Shown here in pieces: positions 1 through 8,434 of a stretch of DNA of 14,055 nucleotides (within the stretch, counting starts at the first letter, position 1; each line of letters starts with the position of its first letter). A model generated the notes under the pieces. That model ran no database searches, had not been told where the DNA came from, and saw nothing but the letters and a program-made list of their open reading frames with translations. Source of the stretch: Tannerellaceae bacterium (GTDB lineage: Bacteria > Bacteroidota > Bacteroidia > Bacteroidales > Tannerellaceae); the NCBI GenBank assembly GCA_031279915.1, contig JAITHO010000228.1, positions 1 to 14,055 on the forward strand. Direction: 5' to 3'. The translations under genes were made by a program, and so were the position numbers.

Positions 1-8
1 TATCTTTG
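1..8 (+). promoter_or_regulatory. Probable -7 box of the GH9 gene promoter
   Basis: The first eight bases, TATCTTTG, match the Bacteroidetes -7 element TAnnTTTG exactly. They lie 45 bases upstream of the GH9 start codon, a normal leader length. The matching -33 TTG would lie outside the window, so only half of the promoter can be seen. The motif is a direct match; its assignment to this gene is inferred from position. Confidence 0.5.
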
Positions 9-53
9 CCTTTGACCGCAATAATTTTATTAACATATTAAATAGAAAAGACC

Positions 54-1790
54 ATGAAAATCAATTTCAGAAGAGATTTAAGGGGAATGGCAGTAGCCAT
101 CCTGATGCTGGCAGCCTCAGCCATCGCTGGTAAGGCGCAGATTGTTATGAACCAGATTGGATTTTATCCGCAAGGAAAGAAGGTGGCTGTGGTGATCAAC
201 GGAGCCCTGAACCGTGATTTCCGCCTGCTTGATGCATCCACAAAGCAAATTTTTTATGAAGGAAAGCTGAGCGAGCCGATTCAATCGACCAACTCATCGC
301 TTGTTACTCGCATTGCCGACTTTTCACCCTTCGTCACTCCGGGCAGCTATATTATCGCCGCCGGAATGTTTGAAACGCCTGCCTTCAAAATCGAGCGCAA
401 TGTATTGCACGATGTGGCCGTAGCCTCCTTGAAGGGCTTTTATTACCAGAGAGTTTCCATGCCTCTTGAAGAGAAGTACGCCGGCAAGTGGGCGAGGCCT
501 GCCGGACATCCTGATGACGCCGTTTTGGTGCATCCCTCGGCCGCTACGAAGCGCAGGCCGGCCGGAACGATCATTTCTGCGCCGGGAGGATGGTATGACG
601 CGGGCGATTATAATAAGTATATCGTCAACAGCGGAATTACGATGGGAACACTGCTGTCGGCCTACGAAGATTTTCCGCAATACTACGAGCGTCTCGACAT
701 TGCTATTCCCGAAACGGGCAATGGAGCCCCCGACTTGCTGAACGAGATTGCCTATAATCTGCGCTGGATGCTCGCGATGCAAGATCCGGGCGACGGCGGA
801 GTATATAACAAGCTCACCAATGCATCTTTCGACGGCATGACTGCCCGCCCGGGCGAAACCAAGGAGCCTCGGTACGTGGTTCAGAAGGGAACGGCGGCTA
901 CGCTCGACTTTGCGGCGGTGACGGCACAGGCGGCGCGCGTGTATGGAACATATCCGCAGGTATATCGCGGCTTGGCCGACAGTTGCTTGAAAGCTGCGCG
1001 ACGCGCATGGGATTGGGCGCAGAAGTTTCCCGACATGGCATACGATCAGGGAGCAATGAATCGAACGCATAAGCCGGAGATCTCAACCGGAGGATACGGC
1101 GATCGCAGCTTCAACGACGAATGGTTTTGGGCAGCAGCGGAGTTATATCTGACAACGGGAGATGCGAAATATGCAAAGACCATTACGGCCAACATCAGCA
1201 AGTCGCCTCAGTTGCCAAGCTGGAACAATGTTTATATGCTCGGACTGTATTCGCTCCTCAGAAAGCAATCTCCAAGCTTTGCCGAGCAGCTCAAGCCCAC
1301 GCTCCTGACCATGGCCAACGAGCTGGCCGATGCCGTTGGCACAAGCGCATTTGGTGTGGCAATGGGCCGCAGCCGTAACGACTTTATCTGGGGAAGCAGC
1401 TCCGTTGCCGCCAATCAGGGCATACTGCTCATCAATGCATACCTGCAAACGCGCGACTCAAAGTACCTGACTGCCGCCGCCGGCAATGCCGATTATCTTC
1501 TGGGCCGGAATGCTACCGGATATTGCTTCCTGACCGGCTTCGGCCATCGCCCCGTACGCAATATTCACCATCGCCCCTCGGCCTCAGACGGCATCGACGA
1601 TCCGGTGCCGGGCCTACTCTCCGGCGGCCCCAATTTCACCGCACAACGCAGTGATCGTCAATACTACGAGTTCGTCGAACCCGAAACCACATTTGCCGAC
1701 GTTGTCGGATCGTATGCCTCAAATGAGATAGCCATCAACTGGAACGCTCCCGCCGTGTATTTGTTCAATGCAGTGGAAGCATGCAGGTAA
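54..1790 (+). CDS. Secreted glycoside hydrolase family 9 enzyme (endoglucanase-like) with N-terminal Ig-like domain
   Basis: This is a predicted exported beta-glucanase that hydrolyses beta-1,4-glucan or related glycosidic bonds with inversion. Residues 1-29 form a Sec signal peptide (basic start, hydrophobic core, cleavage probably after AGKAQ). There is no lipobox Cys, so it is probably periplasmic or secreted rather than a lipoprotein. Residues about 30-115 resemble the CelD_N immunoglobulin-like domain that precedes many GH9 catalytic domains (VMNQIGFYP motif). The (alpha/alpha)6 catalytic domain spans about 120-578. It has the DAGDY motif (D182 and D185, nucleophile-activating base region), the GFGHRPVRNIHHRPS signature at about 495-509, and the C-terminal signature SNEIAINWNAP with E558 as the proposed general acid. 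The 578-residue length is normal for CelD_N plus GH9. The exact substrate cannot be read from the sequence. It stands alone, followed by a tRNA unit with its own promoter. Confidence 0.93.
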   Translation: MKINFRRDLRGMAVAILMLAASAIAGKAQIVMNQIGFYPQGKKVAVVINGALNRDFRLLDASTKQIFYEGKLSEPIQSTNSSLVTRIADFSPFVTPGSYIIAAGMFETPAFKIERNVLHDVAVASLKGFYYQRVSMPLEEKYAGKWARPAGHPDDAVLVHPSAATKRRPAGTIISAPGGWYDAGDYNKYIVNSGITMGTLLSAYEDFPQYYERLDIAIPETGNGAPDLLNEIAYNLRWMLAMQDPGDGGVYNKLTNASFDGMTARPGETKEPRYVVQKGTAATLDFAAVTAQAARVYGTYPQVYRGLADSCLKAARRAWDWAQKFPDMAYDQGAMNRTHKPEISTGGYGDRSFNDEWFWAAAELYLTTGDAKYAKTITANISKSPQLPSWNNVYMLGLYSLLRKQSPSFAEQLKPTLLTMANELADAVGTSAFGVAMGRSRNDFIWGSSSVAANQGILLINAYLQTRDSKYLTAAAGNADYLLGRNATGYCFLTGFGHRPVRNIHHRPSASDGIDDPVPGLLSGGPNFTAQRSDRQYYEFVEPETTFADVVGSYASNEIAINWNAPAVYLFNAVEACR

Positions 1791-1823
1791 GATCAGTCAG
1801 TTTTAGTTAATAACTATTAATAA

Positions 1824-1855
1824 TTTGGAGATGGGAATTTGAGTGATTATCTTCG
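1824..1855 (+). promoter_or_regulatory. Promoter of the initiator tRNA
   Basis: TTTG at 1824-1827 is followed after 20 bases by TATCTTCG at 1848-1855, one mismatch from the Bacteroidetes -7 consensus. Transcription would start near 1862, about 40 bases before the mature tRNA 5' end. The spacing and the position support a dedicated promoter for the tRNA. Confidence 0.55.
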
Positions 1856-1902
1856 CACCGCGTTAACAGAAGAGGTCTTAAAAAGCTTGGTTAATTGAAT
1901 AT

Positions 1903-1974
<72 letters not shown>

Positions 1975-2020
1975 CATTAGCCGTAATGTTATTATTTAAT
2001 CAGATAACTATCATTTCAGA

Positions 2021-2055
2021 AACCTCCCCTTTTTAATTGAAGGGGAGGTTTTTTT
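2021..2055 (+). terminator. Rho-independent terminator after tRNA-fMet
   Basis: A perfect 11-bp stem (AACCTCCCCTT at 2021-2031 pairing with 2040-2050) encloses an 8-base loop and runs straight into seven T residues at 2049-2055. It ends the tRNA transcript and isolates the downstream sppA cluster. On the minus strand the A-rich side gives few terminal Ts, so it acts mainly on the plus strand. Confidence 0.9.
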
Positions 2056-2375
2056 AGCTATAAAGGGCATGAGAGGCTTAACATTCACGCGCGCTTTATT
2101 ATTCTCTTAGGATTTTGCGATTGCTTTAACTGGATTTCCCGCTCAAGCGAAATTCGATAGGCAAATCGTTCTAACCTGTATCCGAAAAAAAATGCCGGAA
2201 TCCATTTGCACGTTTATTTCCCTTCAAAAAATTGCTGGACGCCGTTTAACTTGCTTGGCTGTTGTTTTTGCAAGAGATTTTGGGAGTAAAACAGGTTTTT
2301 TTGCAAGGCTTTTTGTATATTTCAAGGCCTTAGCTCTGAATCTGGAGGCTGAAAGAAGTTGCTGTTTTTTTTTCT
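2056..2375. other. Gene-free stretch upstream of sppA
   Basis: About 320 bases, A/T-rich, between the tRNA terminator and the sppA promoter. I see no RNA fold or convincing reading frame. A short direct repeat of the type TTTTTGCAAG occurs near 2267-2276 and 2298-2307. A reading frame at 2192-2410 was rejected because it would run through the sppA promoter and start codon and has no recognisable protein character. Confidence 0.5.
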
Positions 2376-2383
2376 TATGTTTG
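2376..2383 (+). promoter_or_regulatory. Putative -7 box of the sppA-lpxK-thiL operon
   Basis: TATGTTTG matches TAnnTTTG exactly and sits 23 bases before the chosen sppA ATG at 2407. No good -33 TTG is found at the expected distance, so the promoter is only half supported. If real, it places transcription initiation after the alternative starts at 2359 and 2377, which favours 2407 as the start codon. Confidence 0.4.
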
Positions 2384-2406
2384 CAAAACAAAATATTAAA
2401 TACATT

Positions 2407-4194
2407 ATGAAACAGTTTTTTAAAATGATGTTTGCTTCGACGCTAGGGGCGTTGGTGGCAATGGGCCTTGCAATAATTATACTTGTTTTTATCGGAATCG
2501 GAATGGCGGCTTCTATGGGGCGTGCGGAATCTTCGCCTTTTGTTCCTAAGCCAAATACAGTGTATAAACTCTCATTGAATGGGGCTATTCTTGAAAATGT
2601 TGAAGAAAATCCGTTTGCGGCCTTGTTTGGAGAGGGCAGCGAGCTGGGATTGTCGCTGAAAGATATTGTGAGAACGATACGTTTGGCGAAGAATGATAAG
2701 AATGTTAGTGGAATTTATCTCAAGGCTGGTACGCTCTTCTCGGCTGGCGTTGCGACGATTGACGTGATTCGGAGGGAATTGATAGATTTCAAAGGCGATG
2801 GAAAGTTCGTTATCGCATACGCAGATAATTATACTCAGGGCTCATACTATCTGTGTTCCGCAGCCGATAAGGTGTTTATGAACCCAATGGGGTTGCTGTT
2901 ATTCACAGGAAGATCTGCGCAGTACGAGTTTTACAAGGGCTTGGGCGATAAGCTTGGCGTTGAGTTTATGGTTTTCAAGGCTGGGACTTATAAGGGGGCT
3001 GTTGAACCCTTTATGTTGGACAAATTGAGCGATGAGAATCGAGAGCAGATCACTTCTTACCAGGGCGAAATGTGGACACACATAATGAAAAATGTTGCCG
3101 ACTCTCGCGGGATTACCGTTGATGCCATCAATACATTTGTTGATAAAGCGGGCTTCATTGGCGGACAAGAGATGGCGGTTGAGGCTGGACTTATCGATTC
3201 GCTGAAATATGAAACTGAGGTGGAGACTTACATTAAGGATCAGGCCGAACAGAGCGACAAGCGTTTGCGCGTTGTTGGCATCGACAAAATGAACAGGATG
3301 AAAGAGGAGCGCAACAAAAGCAAGAACAAAATTGCGGTGCTGTATGCCGAAGGTGAAATTGCGTCGAAAACAGCAGCTTCGCCCTTTCTCAGCAGCAGTG
3401 GGGTGAATGAAGACATGGTTGCGGCGCTGATTAAACTTAAGGAGGACGAGGATACTAAAGCGGTTGTGCTCAGGGTTAATTCGCCGGGTGGAAGCGCTTA
3501 TGTTTCGGAACAGATTTGGCACGAAATTGTTGAACTAAAGAAGGTGAAGCCGATAGTTGTTTCTATGGGAAATGTTGCTGCGTCTGGCGGTTATTATATC
3601 TCTGCGCCGGCTACGAAAATATTTGCCGAGCCAACTACGATTACGGGCTCAATCGGAGTCTTCTCGTTATTGCCGAACATGGCCGGACTTTACCAGAAAC
3701 TTGGGATTACAACGGATGAGGTTAATACTAATAAATACAGCAGCTTTCCGACCTTGACGCGCCCTTGGAGGGATGATGAGAAGGCTCTCATGCAGGCCCA
3801 CATTATGCGTATGTACGATACGTTCTTGACGCGCTGTTCGGATGGTCGCTCCAAAACAAAGGAGGAGATTGATTTGATTGGGCAGGGGCGCGTATGGACT
3901 GGCAAGCAAGCCTTGGAGCGTGGGCTCGTCGACGAACTGGGAGGACTTGACGATGCTATTTCGGCCGCTGCCGACTTGGCAATGGTGGGTGAGGATTACA
4001 AAATTGAATATGCTGCATCCAAAAAGGATTTTCTGACGCAGATTCTCGAAAGACAATTGGTTAAAGTGAAGGTGAAAATGTTGGAGGATATGATTGGCCC
4101 TGAAATGTTAGAGCAGATGCAAACGGTGCGTCATATACGATCGCAAAGCGGTGTGCAGGCGCGATTGCCTTATGAATTTCAGGAAGTATTATGA
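2407..4194 (+). CDS. sppA: Signal peptide peptidase SppA, 67K type
   Basis: Membrane-anchored serine protease (family S49) that degrades cleaved signal peptides in the inner membrane. From the ATG at 2407 the protein has 595 residues, normal for the long form with two S49 domains. An N-terminal hydrophobic segment (about residues 8-34) is the single membrane anchor. The catalytic Ser/Lys dyad is split between the tandem domains, as in E. coli SppA. The Lys is K196 in the motif GTYKGAVEPF of the N-terminal domain; the nucleophile is S393 in the motif MGNVAASGGYYIS of the C-terminal domain. The usual ITGSIGVF segment follows. Upstream TTG (2359) and ATG (2377) starts are in frame but overlap the predicted promoter and add a non-conserved leader; MKQFFKMMFAS is the typical Bacteroidetes start. 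It is first in a cluster with lpxK (20-base gap) and thiL. Confidence 0.95.
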   Translation: MKQFFKMMFASTLGALVAMGLAIIILVFIGIGMAASMGRAESSPFVPKPNTVYKLSLNGAILENVEENPFAALFGEGSELGLSLKDIVRTIRLAKNDKNVSGIYLKAGTLFSAGVATIDVIRRELIDFKGDGKFVIAYADNYTQGSYYLCSAADKVFMNPMGLLLFTGRSAQYEFYKGLGDKLGVEFMVFKAGTYKGAVEPFMLDKLSDENREQITSYQGEMWTHIMKNVADSRGITVDAINTFVDKAGFIGGQEMAVEAGLIDSLKYETEVETYIKDQAEQSDKRLRVVGIDKMNRMKEERNKSKNKIAVLYAEGEIASKTAASPFLSSSGVNEDMVAALIKLKEDEDTKAVVLRVNSPGGSAYVSEQIWHEIVELKKVKPIVVSMGNVAASGGYYISAPATKIFAEPTTITGSIGVFSLLPNMAGLYQKLGITTDEVNTNKYSSFPTLTRPWRDDEKALMQAHIMRMYDTFLTRCSDGRSKTKEEIDLIGQGRVWTGKQALERGLVDELGGLDDAISAAADLAMVGEDYKIEYAASKKDFLTQILERQLVKVKVKMLEDMIGPEMLEQMQTVRHIRSQSGVQARLPYEFQEVL

Positions 4195-4214
4195 TCTTTT
4201 TGGGCCTCTGAATA

Positions 4215-5303
4215 ATGTCTGAGGAGGATAAGGGCATCATACATAATCCGCAACTTGCTCCATTGGCGCCGCTTTATGGCCTTGGAGCAAGCTTGCGGAA
4301 TCTTTTGTTTAACTGGGGAGTTATTCCGTCGGCAGAATTTCCGGTTCCGGTCATTGGAATCGGAAACCTAAGCGTTGGCGGAACGGGGAAGACGCCTCAT
4401 ACGGAGTATCTCGTCAATCTTTTGAAGGCGAATTACCGTGTTGCGGCGCTTAGTCGAGGTTATAAGCGGGCAACGAAAGGTTTTGTGCTTGCCGATCAGT
4501 TGAGCGATGCCCGATCCATTGGCGACGAGGCTTTGCAGCTGTACTTGAGGCATCCCGATCTGATCGTGGCCGTCGATGCGAATCGCAGAAGAGCAATCAC
4601 TCGCCTTCTGAGCCGAAGCGACAAGCCGGACATCATCCTCCTTGACGATGCCTATCAACATCGGTACGTTAGGCCTTCGCTATCCATCCTTCTTACCGAT
4701 TTTCACCGACCATTCTACAAAGATCATCTGCTGCCCTGGGGCAGATTACGGGAGTCGAAGGCCGGAATGCATAGAGCCGATGCGATTATTGTAACTAAAT
4801 GCCCCAATCAATTGCAACCAATTAATTATCGGATAATCGAAAGCGAATTAAAATTGTTTTCACACCAGCAACTTTTTTTCACAAGGATTGTTTATGAAAA
4901 CATCAAGCTCGTTTTCCCAACAGCATCCAGCGTTCGCCGAAATATTGCGGATCAGGCGGCGCTTCTCATTGCGGGAATCGCTTCGCCTCAGCCATTGGTG
5001 AAGGAAGTGGAACGTCGCTTCGGTAGATGCATAACCATTCTCTTCGCCGATCACCATTCTTTTGATAAAAACGATATCGCAAGGATAAGCGAGGCCTTTG
5101 CAGGCATAAAATCGCCCGAGAAACTTATACTTACCACTGAAAAAGACGCCGCTCGCCTTCTGTGCAACCCTTTTGTTCCTCAGGAATGGAAAGAAATTTT
5201 GTACTACTTGCCGATCAGAATAGAATTTTGCAACGAAAGCTCCGAGCGCTTTGAGAAGTGGCTAAACAATCACATCATTACATTCCAACGAAATAATATT
5301 TAA
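4215..5303 (+). CDS. lpxK: Tetraacyldisaccharide 4'-kinase LpxK
   Basis: Inner-membrane-associated kinase that phosphorylates the 4' position of tetraacyldisaccharide-1-phosphate to make lipid IVA, an essential step of lipid A synthesis. The 362-residue length is usual. The N-terminal APLAPLYGLGASLRNLLFNWG stretch, broken by the family's hydrophobic and basic residues, is the membrane-contacting helix. The P-loop is GGTGKTP at residues 55-61. The LDDAYQHR motif at 143-150 corresponds to the LDDGFQHR motif of the family (Ala and Tyr replace Gly and Phe, a conservative change). DHHSF at 279-283 carries the family's conserved His, and TTEKDAAR is at 307-314. It begins 20 bases after sppA and ends 7 bases before the thiL ATG, so the three are probably one transcript. 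The start at 4215 is the first ATG after the sppA stop. Confidence 0.95.
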   Translation: MSEEDKGIIHNPQLAPLAPLYGLGASLRNLLFNWGVIPSAEFPVPVIGIGNLSVGGTGKTPHTEYLVNLLKANYRVAALSRGYKRATKGFVLADQLSDARSIGDEALQLYLRHPDLIVAVDANRRRAITRLLSRSDKPDIILLDDAYQHRYVRPSLSILLTDFHRPFYKDHLLPWGRLRESKAGMHRADAIIVTKCPNQLQPINYRIIESELKLFSHQQLFFTRIVYENIKLVFPTASSVRRNIADQAALLIAGIASPQPLVKEVERRFGRCITILFADHHSFDKNDIARISEAFAGIKSPEKLILTTEKDAARLLCNPFVPQEWKEILYYLPIRIEFCNESSERFEKWLNNHIITFQRNNI

Positions 5304-5310
5304 ATTGACA

Positions 5311-6345
5311 ATGGCTTCGAGAACAGAAATCTCAACCGTCGGAGAATTTGGGCTTATTCGCCTTCTGACAGACAACATATCTACCGGCAATTCTACCACA
5401 ATTCGCGGCATCGGAGACGATGCTGCCGTGCTGGAGTATACAAATTCGCAAATCCTTGTAACTACTGACCTGCTCTTAGAAGGCATACATTTCGATCTAT
5501 CCTATTCGCCGCTGAAGCATATCGGATACAAAGCGGCGATAGTGAATTTCTCTGACATCTACGCAATGAACGGGCATCCGAAGCAGATTACCGTGTCGAT
5601 AGGCATCTCCAAACGATTTTGCATTGAAGATCTGGAGGAATTTTACATGGGCTTGAAGCTCGCATGCAATGTTTATGGAGTCGACATAATTGGCGGCGAT
5701 ACTTCTACATCGCTCACGGGATTTTCCATCAGCATAACTTGCATTGGCGAAGCTGATAGAAACAAAATTGTATACAGACACGGAGCTAAAGAAAGCGACA
5801 TCATCTGCGTGTCGGGCGATCTGGGAGCGGCTTACATGGGATTGCAACTGCTTGAGAGGGAGAAAAACATCTTTGAAGTAGGCCCCAAGGATTTTGTGGC
5901 AGATTTCTCAGGCAAGGAATATCTGCTCGAACGACAGCTCAAGCCGGAAGCTCGCAAGGATGTGATCGACCTGCTTGAGCAGGCGGGGATTATTCCCACG
6001 GCGATGATCGACATTTCTGATGGTTTGTCGTCCGAGCTCTTGCATATTGCGCAGGCAAGCGGCGTGGGATGTCGAATCTATGAGGATCGTATTCCGATTG
6101 ATTACCAAACGGCCGCAATGGCGGAGACTTTCAACATGAACCTGGTAACTGCCGCATTGAACGGAGGCGAAGACTACGAGCTTCTGTTTACCGTTCCGCT
6201 ATCTTTTTACGACGCCATTGCTGCAATCAACGCTATCCACGTCATTGGATATGTGACCGAAGCCGAGCAAGGATGCTTTTTGGTTGGCCGCGACGGAGGC
6301 GAGATCCCTCTTGTTGCCCAAGGCTGGAATACCTTAGAGACCTAA
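5311..6345 (+). CDS. thiL: Thiamine-monophosphate kinase ThiL
   Basis: Cytoplasmic enzyme that phosphorylates thiamine monophosphate with ATP to give thiamine pyrophosphate, the last step of cofactor synthesis. It belongs to the AIR synthase/PurM-like fold. From the ATG at 5311 it has 344 residues, a normal length. Visible family motifs are GIGDDAA at 33-39, TTDLLLEGIHFD at about 51-62, GGDTSTS at 128-134 (metal and nucleotide binding), ISDGLSSE at 235-242 and NGGEDYELLFT at 284-294. A TTG six bases upstream (5305) is in frame but leaves only one base after the lpxK stop, and MASRTEIS matches the usual start of the family better. It is last in the sppA-lpxK-thiL cluster, and a long hairpin with a T-run follows about 45 bases after its stop. 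Confidence 0.95.
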   Translation: MASRTEISTVGEFGLIRLLTDNISTGNSTTIRGIGDDAAVLEYTNSQILVTTDLLLEGIHFDLSYSPLKHIGYKAAIVNFSDIYAMNGHPKQITVSIGISKRFCIEDLEEFYMGLKLACNVYGVDIIGGDTSTSLTGFSISITCIGEADRNKIVYRHGAKESDIICVSGDLGAAYMGLQLLEREKNIFEVGPKDFVADFSGKEYLLERQLKPEARKDVIDLLEQAGIIPTAMIDISDGLSSELLHIAQASGVGCRIYEDRIPIDYQTAAMAETFNMNLVTAALNGGEDYELLFTVPLSFYDAIAAINAIHVIGYVTEAEQGCFLVGRDGGEIPLVAQGWNTLET

Positions 6346-6389
6346 GCATCATTCCGAACCGGATCGTCCTAACGACCATCTTCCCCACA

Positions 6390-6472
6390 CATCGCCCCGC
6401 TGCGATCGTCGCATTGCTTCAAATCGTTATTTTGAAAACAATGCGACGGTTGCAGCGGGGCGATGGTTTTTT
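6390..6472 (+). terminator. Very long hairpin with T-run between convergent thiL and FAD oxidoreductase genes
   Basis: An inverted repeat of about 34 bases per arm (left 6390-6423, right about 6431-6465) encloses a loop of roughly 7 bases. Both arms contain CATCGCCCCGCTGC and CGTCGCATTG or their complement. The few differences between arms mostly stay paired as G:U wobbles in plus-strand RNA, and there is one small internal mismatch before the TTCAAA/TTTGAA top. Six T residues (6467-6472) follow directly on the plus strand, so it can end the thiL transcript. No T-run follows on the minus strand. The stem is about three times longer than the other terminators in this window. Confidence 0.7.
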
Positions 6473-6491
6473 CCGGAGAAAATGCGAGCGT

Positions 6492-8369
6492 TTATTCGTG
6501 TTGCTCAACTACGACGGGGGGCTTTGACAGCGTTCCGCCTACGTTGTACTGCTGGTTGTTGGGGAGACCTTTTTTGCCGACGCCTTCCTGCATCAGATGC
6601 TTGAGCTCGGGAAGATACTTGCGATAAACGGCGCGCGGATCGACCTTGTTCTGCTTGCAAATGGATGCGGCCATGCCTACAACCTCGCCAAGCATGCCGG
6701 TTGTGCGCATAACTCGAGTGGTTCCGAGGGCCACGTGGGTGACGCTAATGTTGCGTCCGGCCATGAAGAGGTTGTCGACGTTGCGCGAATACAGGCAGCG
6801 ATATGGAACGGGATATGGGTAGATCGGAACATGCTTCGCGATGGATTTAAACTCGGCTCCGGGGAAGTTGGCCGTGTTCGCCGGATCGGGGTAGTGCAGA
6901 TCGATCGTCCAAGTTGTAGCGGCGGTTCCGTCTTCGTGCACAACGTTCTTGCGAAGGTCATCCTCCTTTAGGATATAATCGCCCATCAGTCGCCTTGATT
7001 CGCGCTTGCCTGACACGTATGCAACCCAGCCGAGTTTTCGGTTGCGCCACGGATTGTTTTCCTTATAATTATTCTTGAGATAGCTCCAGTTGGAATATAC
7101 AACCAAAAGGCCATAGTCGCGGATGCGCTCAAAATCCTTCACCTGATCGAAGTTCATGCCCGTCTCCCACGTCCATTCTCCCATTGAAACCTTCTCGACG
7201 CTCTGGTCGTTGAAGTTGACGCCATAGTTGAAGGTCGGGAAAGCGGTTGGCTTGCCGCTATCCTCCGAGTACCATTGCACGGATGCCCCCATCGTCATGC
7301 TGTCGGCCTTTTCCGGCGCGGTTGTTTCGCCAAATTCGTCGCGACCTTCGCGCCCCATCCGGTAGTCGGCTCCCGCAAGATAGCCCACGCTGCCGTCGCC
7401 TGTGCAATCGGCAAACAGAGGCGCTTCGAACCTCATTTCGAGCCCGCTTTCGATGTGCCTGGCTATGACGGCCACTATCCGCTGCTCGTTCATATCAACC
7501 GCAAAGGCGTGATAGTTCGCAAAGAGCGTGATGTTTGCTTCGCCCGCCACGATGGCTTCCTTCTTATCATCTTCGTAAAAGTCGGCCGGCTTAGCGTTGC
7601 CCTGTCGCGAGGGGCCGAACTCTTTTTGCAGATCGCCGAGCGCTTTGTACGGGCCCGTTTCGATGCGTCCGCCCAGGTGCACTCTCACTTCCGAGCTGTT
7701 GTTGCCGCCAAGTATCGGGCGATTGTTGAGCAGAGCCACCTTGCATCCAAGCCTTGCAGCGGCAACGGCAGCGCTGATTCCGGCAACTCCTCCGCCAACG
7801 ACCACCAAATCGAAGTTGCCCGCCGAAGCAGGCCGGTCGGGCATGCCCAGAGCTTTCCGTCGGAAGGCCTCAAGCTGCGGAACCGATGCTGGCGGCACGT
7901 CGCCCTTAGCGGTAGTGAAGTAGATAGCATCGCATCGGCCGTTGAATCCCGTCAGATCTTGCAGAGATATTACGGCCTTGCGATTGCGCACCGCCACGCT
8001 GCCCGCCTCCTGCCAAATCCAGGATGAGCCCTGCGTTCCAAGCGTTACAGGCAGCGCTCGTCCGTCGACCAGCAGGCGGAATTTTCCAGGCCCTTCCGCA
8101 TTTTTCCAGGGCGAAGTCCAGTTGAACGTGCGCACGTAAACGTAATAAGTTCCCGTTTCGGGAAATTCAACCGAGCTTTGGGCATTAGCAACCGGGCTGC
8201 CCATGCCGTGGGCCATCAGATAAGGCGAGCCCATTCTGTCCATAAATTGCTGGTCAACGACCCATCCGCCCTTGACGGCGAAACTCTCCGCTTCAACAAA
8301 AAGGCTTGCCGCCGTAGCCGCCCAAGTCAGGCAGCACAACATAAACAAAAGAATACATTTTGATTTCAT
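6492..8369 (-). CDS. Secreted FAD-dependent oxidoreductase with carbohydrate-binding-like N-terminal domain
   Basis: Predicted exported flavoprotein of the FAD_oxidored type (PF12831-like); the substrate is unknown. Residues 1-21 form a signal peptide ending WAATAAS. Residues about 22-153 look like a beta-sandwich of the CBM6/CBM35 kind (start FVEAESFAVKGGW, then GTYYVYVRTF and CDAIYFT). A linker of about 30 residues leads to a Rossmann dinucleotide-binding motif, VVVGGGVAGISAAVAAARLG, at 189-208 for FAD. DCTGDGSVGYLAGADYRMG at 321-339 and FMAGRNISVTHVALGTTRVM at 535-554 are typical of the family's FAD site. Similar Bacteroidetes proteins are often labelled xanthan lyase or hypothetical; I see no lyase evidence. 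The gene is monocistronic: it converges with thiL and is separated from upstream secDF by a terminator and a 780-base gap. The start is the only one that gives a complete signal peptide. Confidence 0.85.
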   Translation of the reverse strand: MKSKCILLFMLCCLTWAATAASLFVEAESFAVKGGWVVDQQFMDRMGSPYLMAHGMGSPVANAQSSVEFPETGTYYVYVRTFNWTSPWKNAEGPGKFRLLVDGRALPVTLGTQGSSWIWQEAGSVAVRNRKAVISLQDLTGFNGRCDAIYFTTAKGDVPPASVPQLEAFRRKALGMPDRPASAGNFDLVVVGGGVAGISAAVAAARLGCKVALLNNRPILGGNNSSEVRVHLGGRIETGPYKALGDLQKEFGPSRQGNAKPADFYEDDKKEAIVAGEANITLFANYHAFAVDMNEQRIVAVIARHIESGLEMRFEAPLFADCTGDGSVGYLAGADYRMGREGRDEFGETTAPEKADSMTMGASVQWYSEDSGKPTAFPTFNYGVNFNDQSVEKVSMGEWTWETGMNFDQVKDFERIRDYGLLVVYSNWSYLKNNYKENNPWRNRKLGWVAYVSGKRESRRLMGDYILKEDDLRKNVVHEDGTAATTWTIDLHYPDPANTANFPGAEFKSIAKHVPIYPYPVPYRCLYSRNVDNLFMAGRNISVTHVALGTTRVMRTTGMLGEVVGMAASICKQNKVDPRAVYRKYLPELKHLMQEGVGKKGLPNNQQYNVGGTLSKPPVVVEQHE

Positions 8370-8434
8370 AACGATACTTATATATTATATGGTTCATCAT
8401 AATTCACAACCCGCGTCGGCAGTTGCTTCTGCAA

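Noticed and set aside
324..1070. 248-codon open frame on the minus strand inside the GH9 gene
   Set aside because: It is antisense to strongly conserved GH9 sequence, has an Arg/Ile/His-rich composition typical of a shadow frame, and has no promoter or family motif.
1804..1816. Perfect inverted repeat TAGTTA-A-TAACTA after the GH9 gene
   Set aside because: It is A/T-only, six base pairs with a one-base centre, and has no T-run. It is too weak for a terminator and common by chance in such sequence.
2192..2410. 72-codon open frame upstream of sppA
   Set aside because: It overlaps the predicted sppA promoter and start codon and is Phe/Leu/Cys-rich because of T-runs. No recognisable domain.
7275..8027. 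250-codon open frame on the plus strand inside the FAD oxidoreductase gene
   Set aside because: It lies opposite the conserved Rossmann region and is rich in Arg, His and Ala as expected for the complement of this GC-richer gene. No domain or start context is seen.
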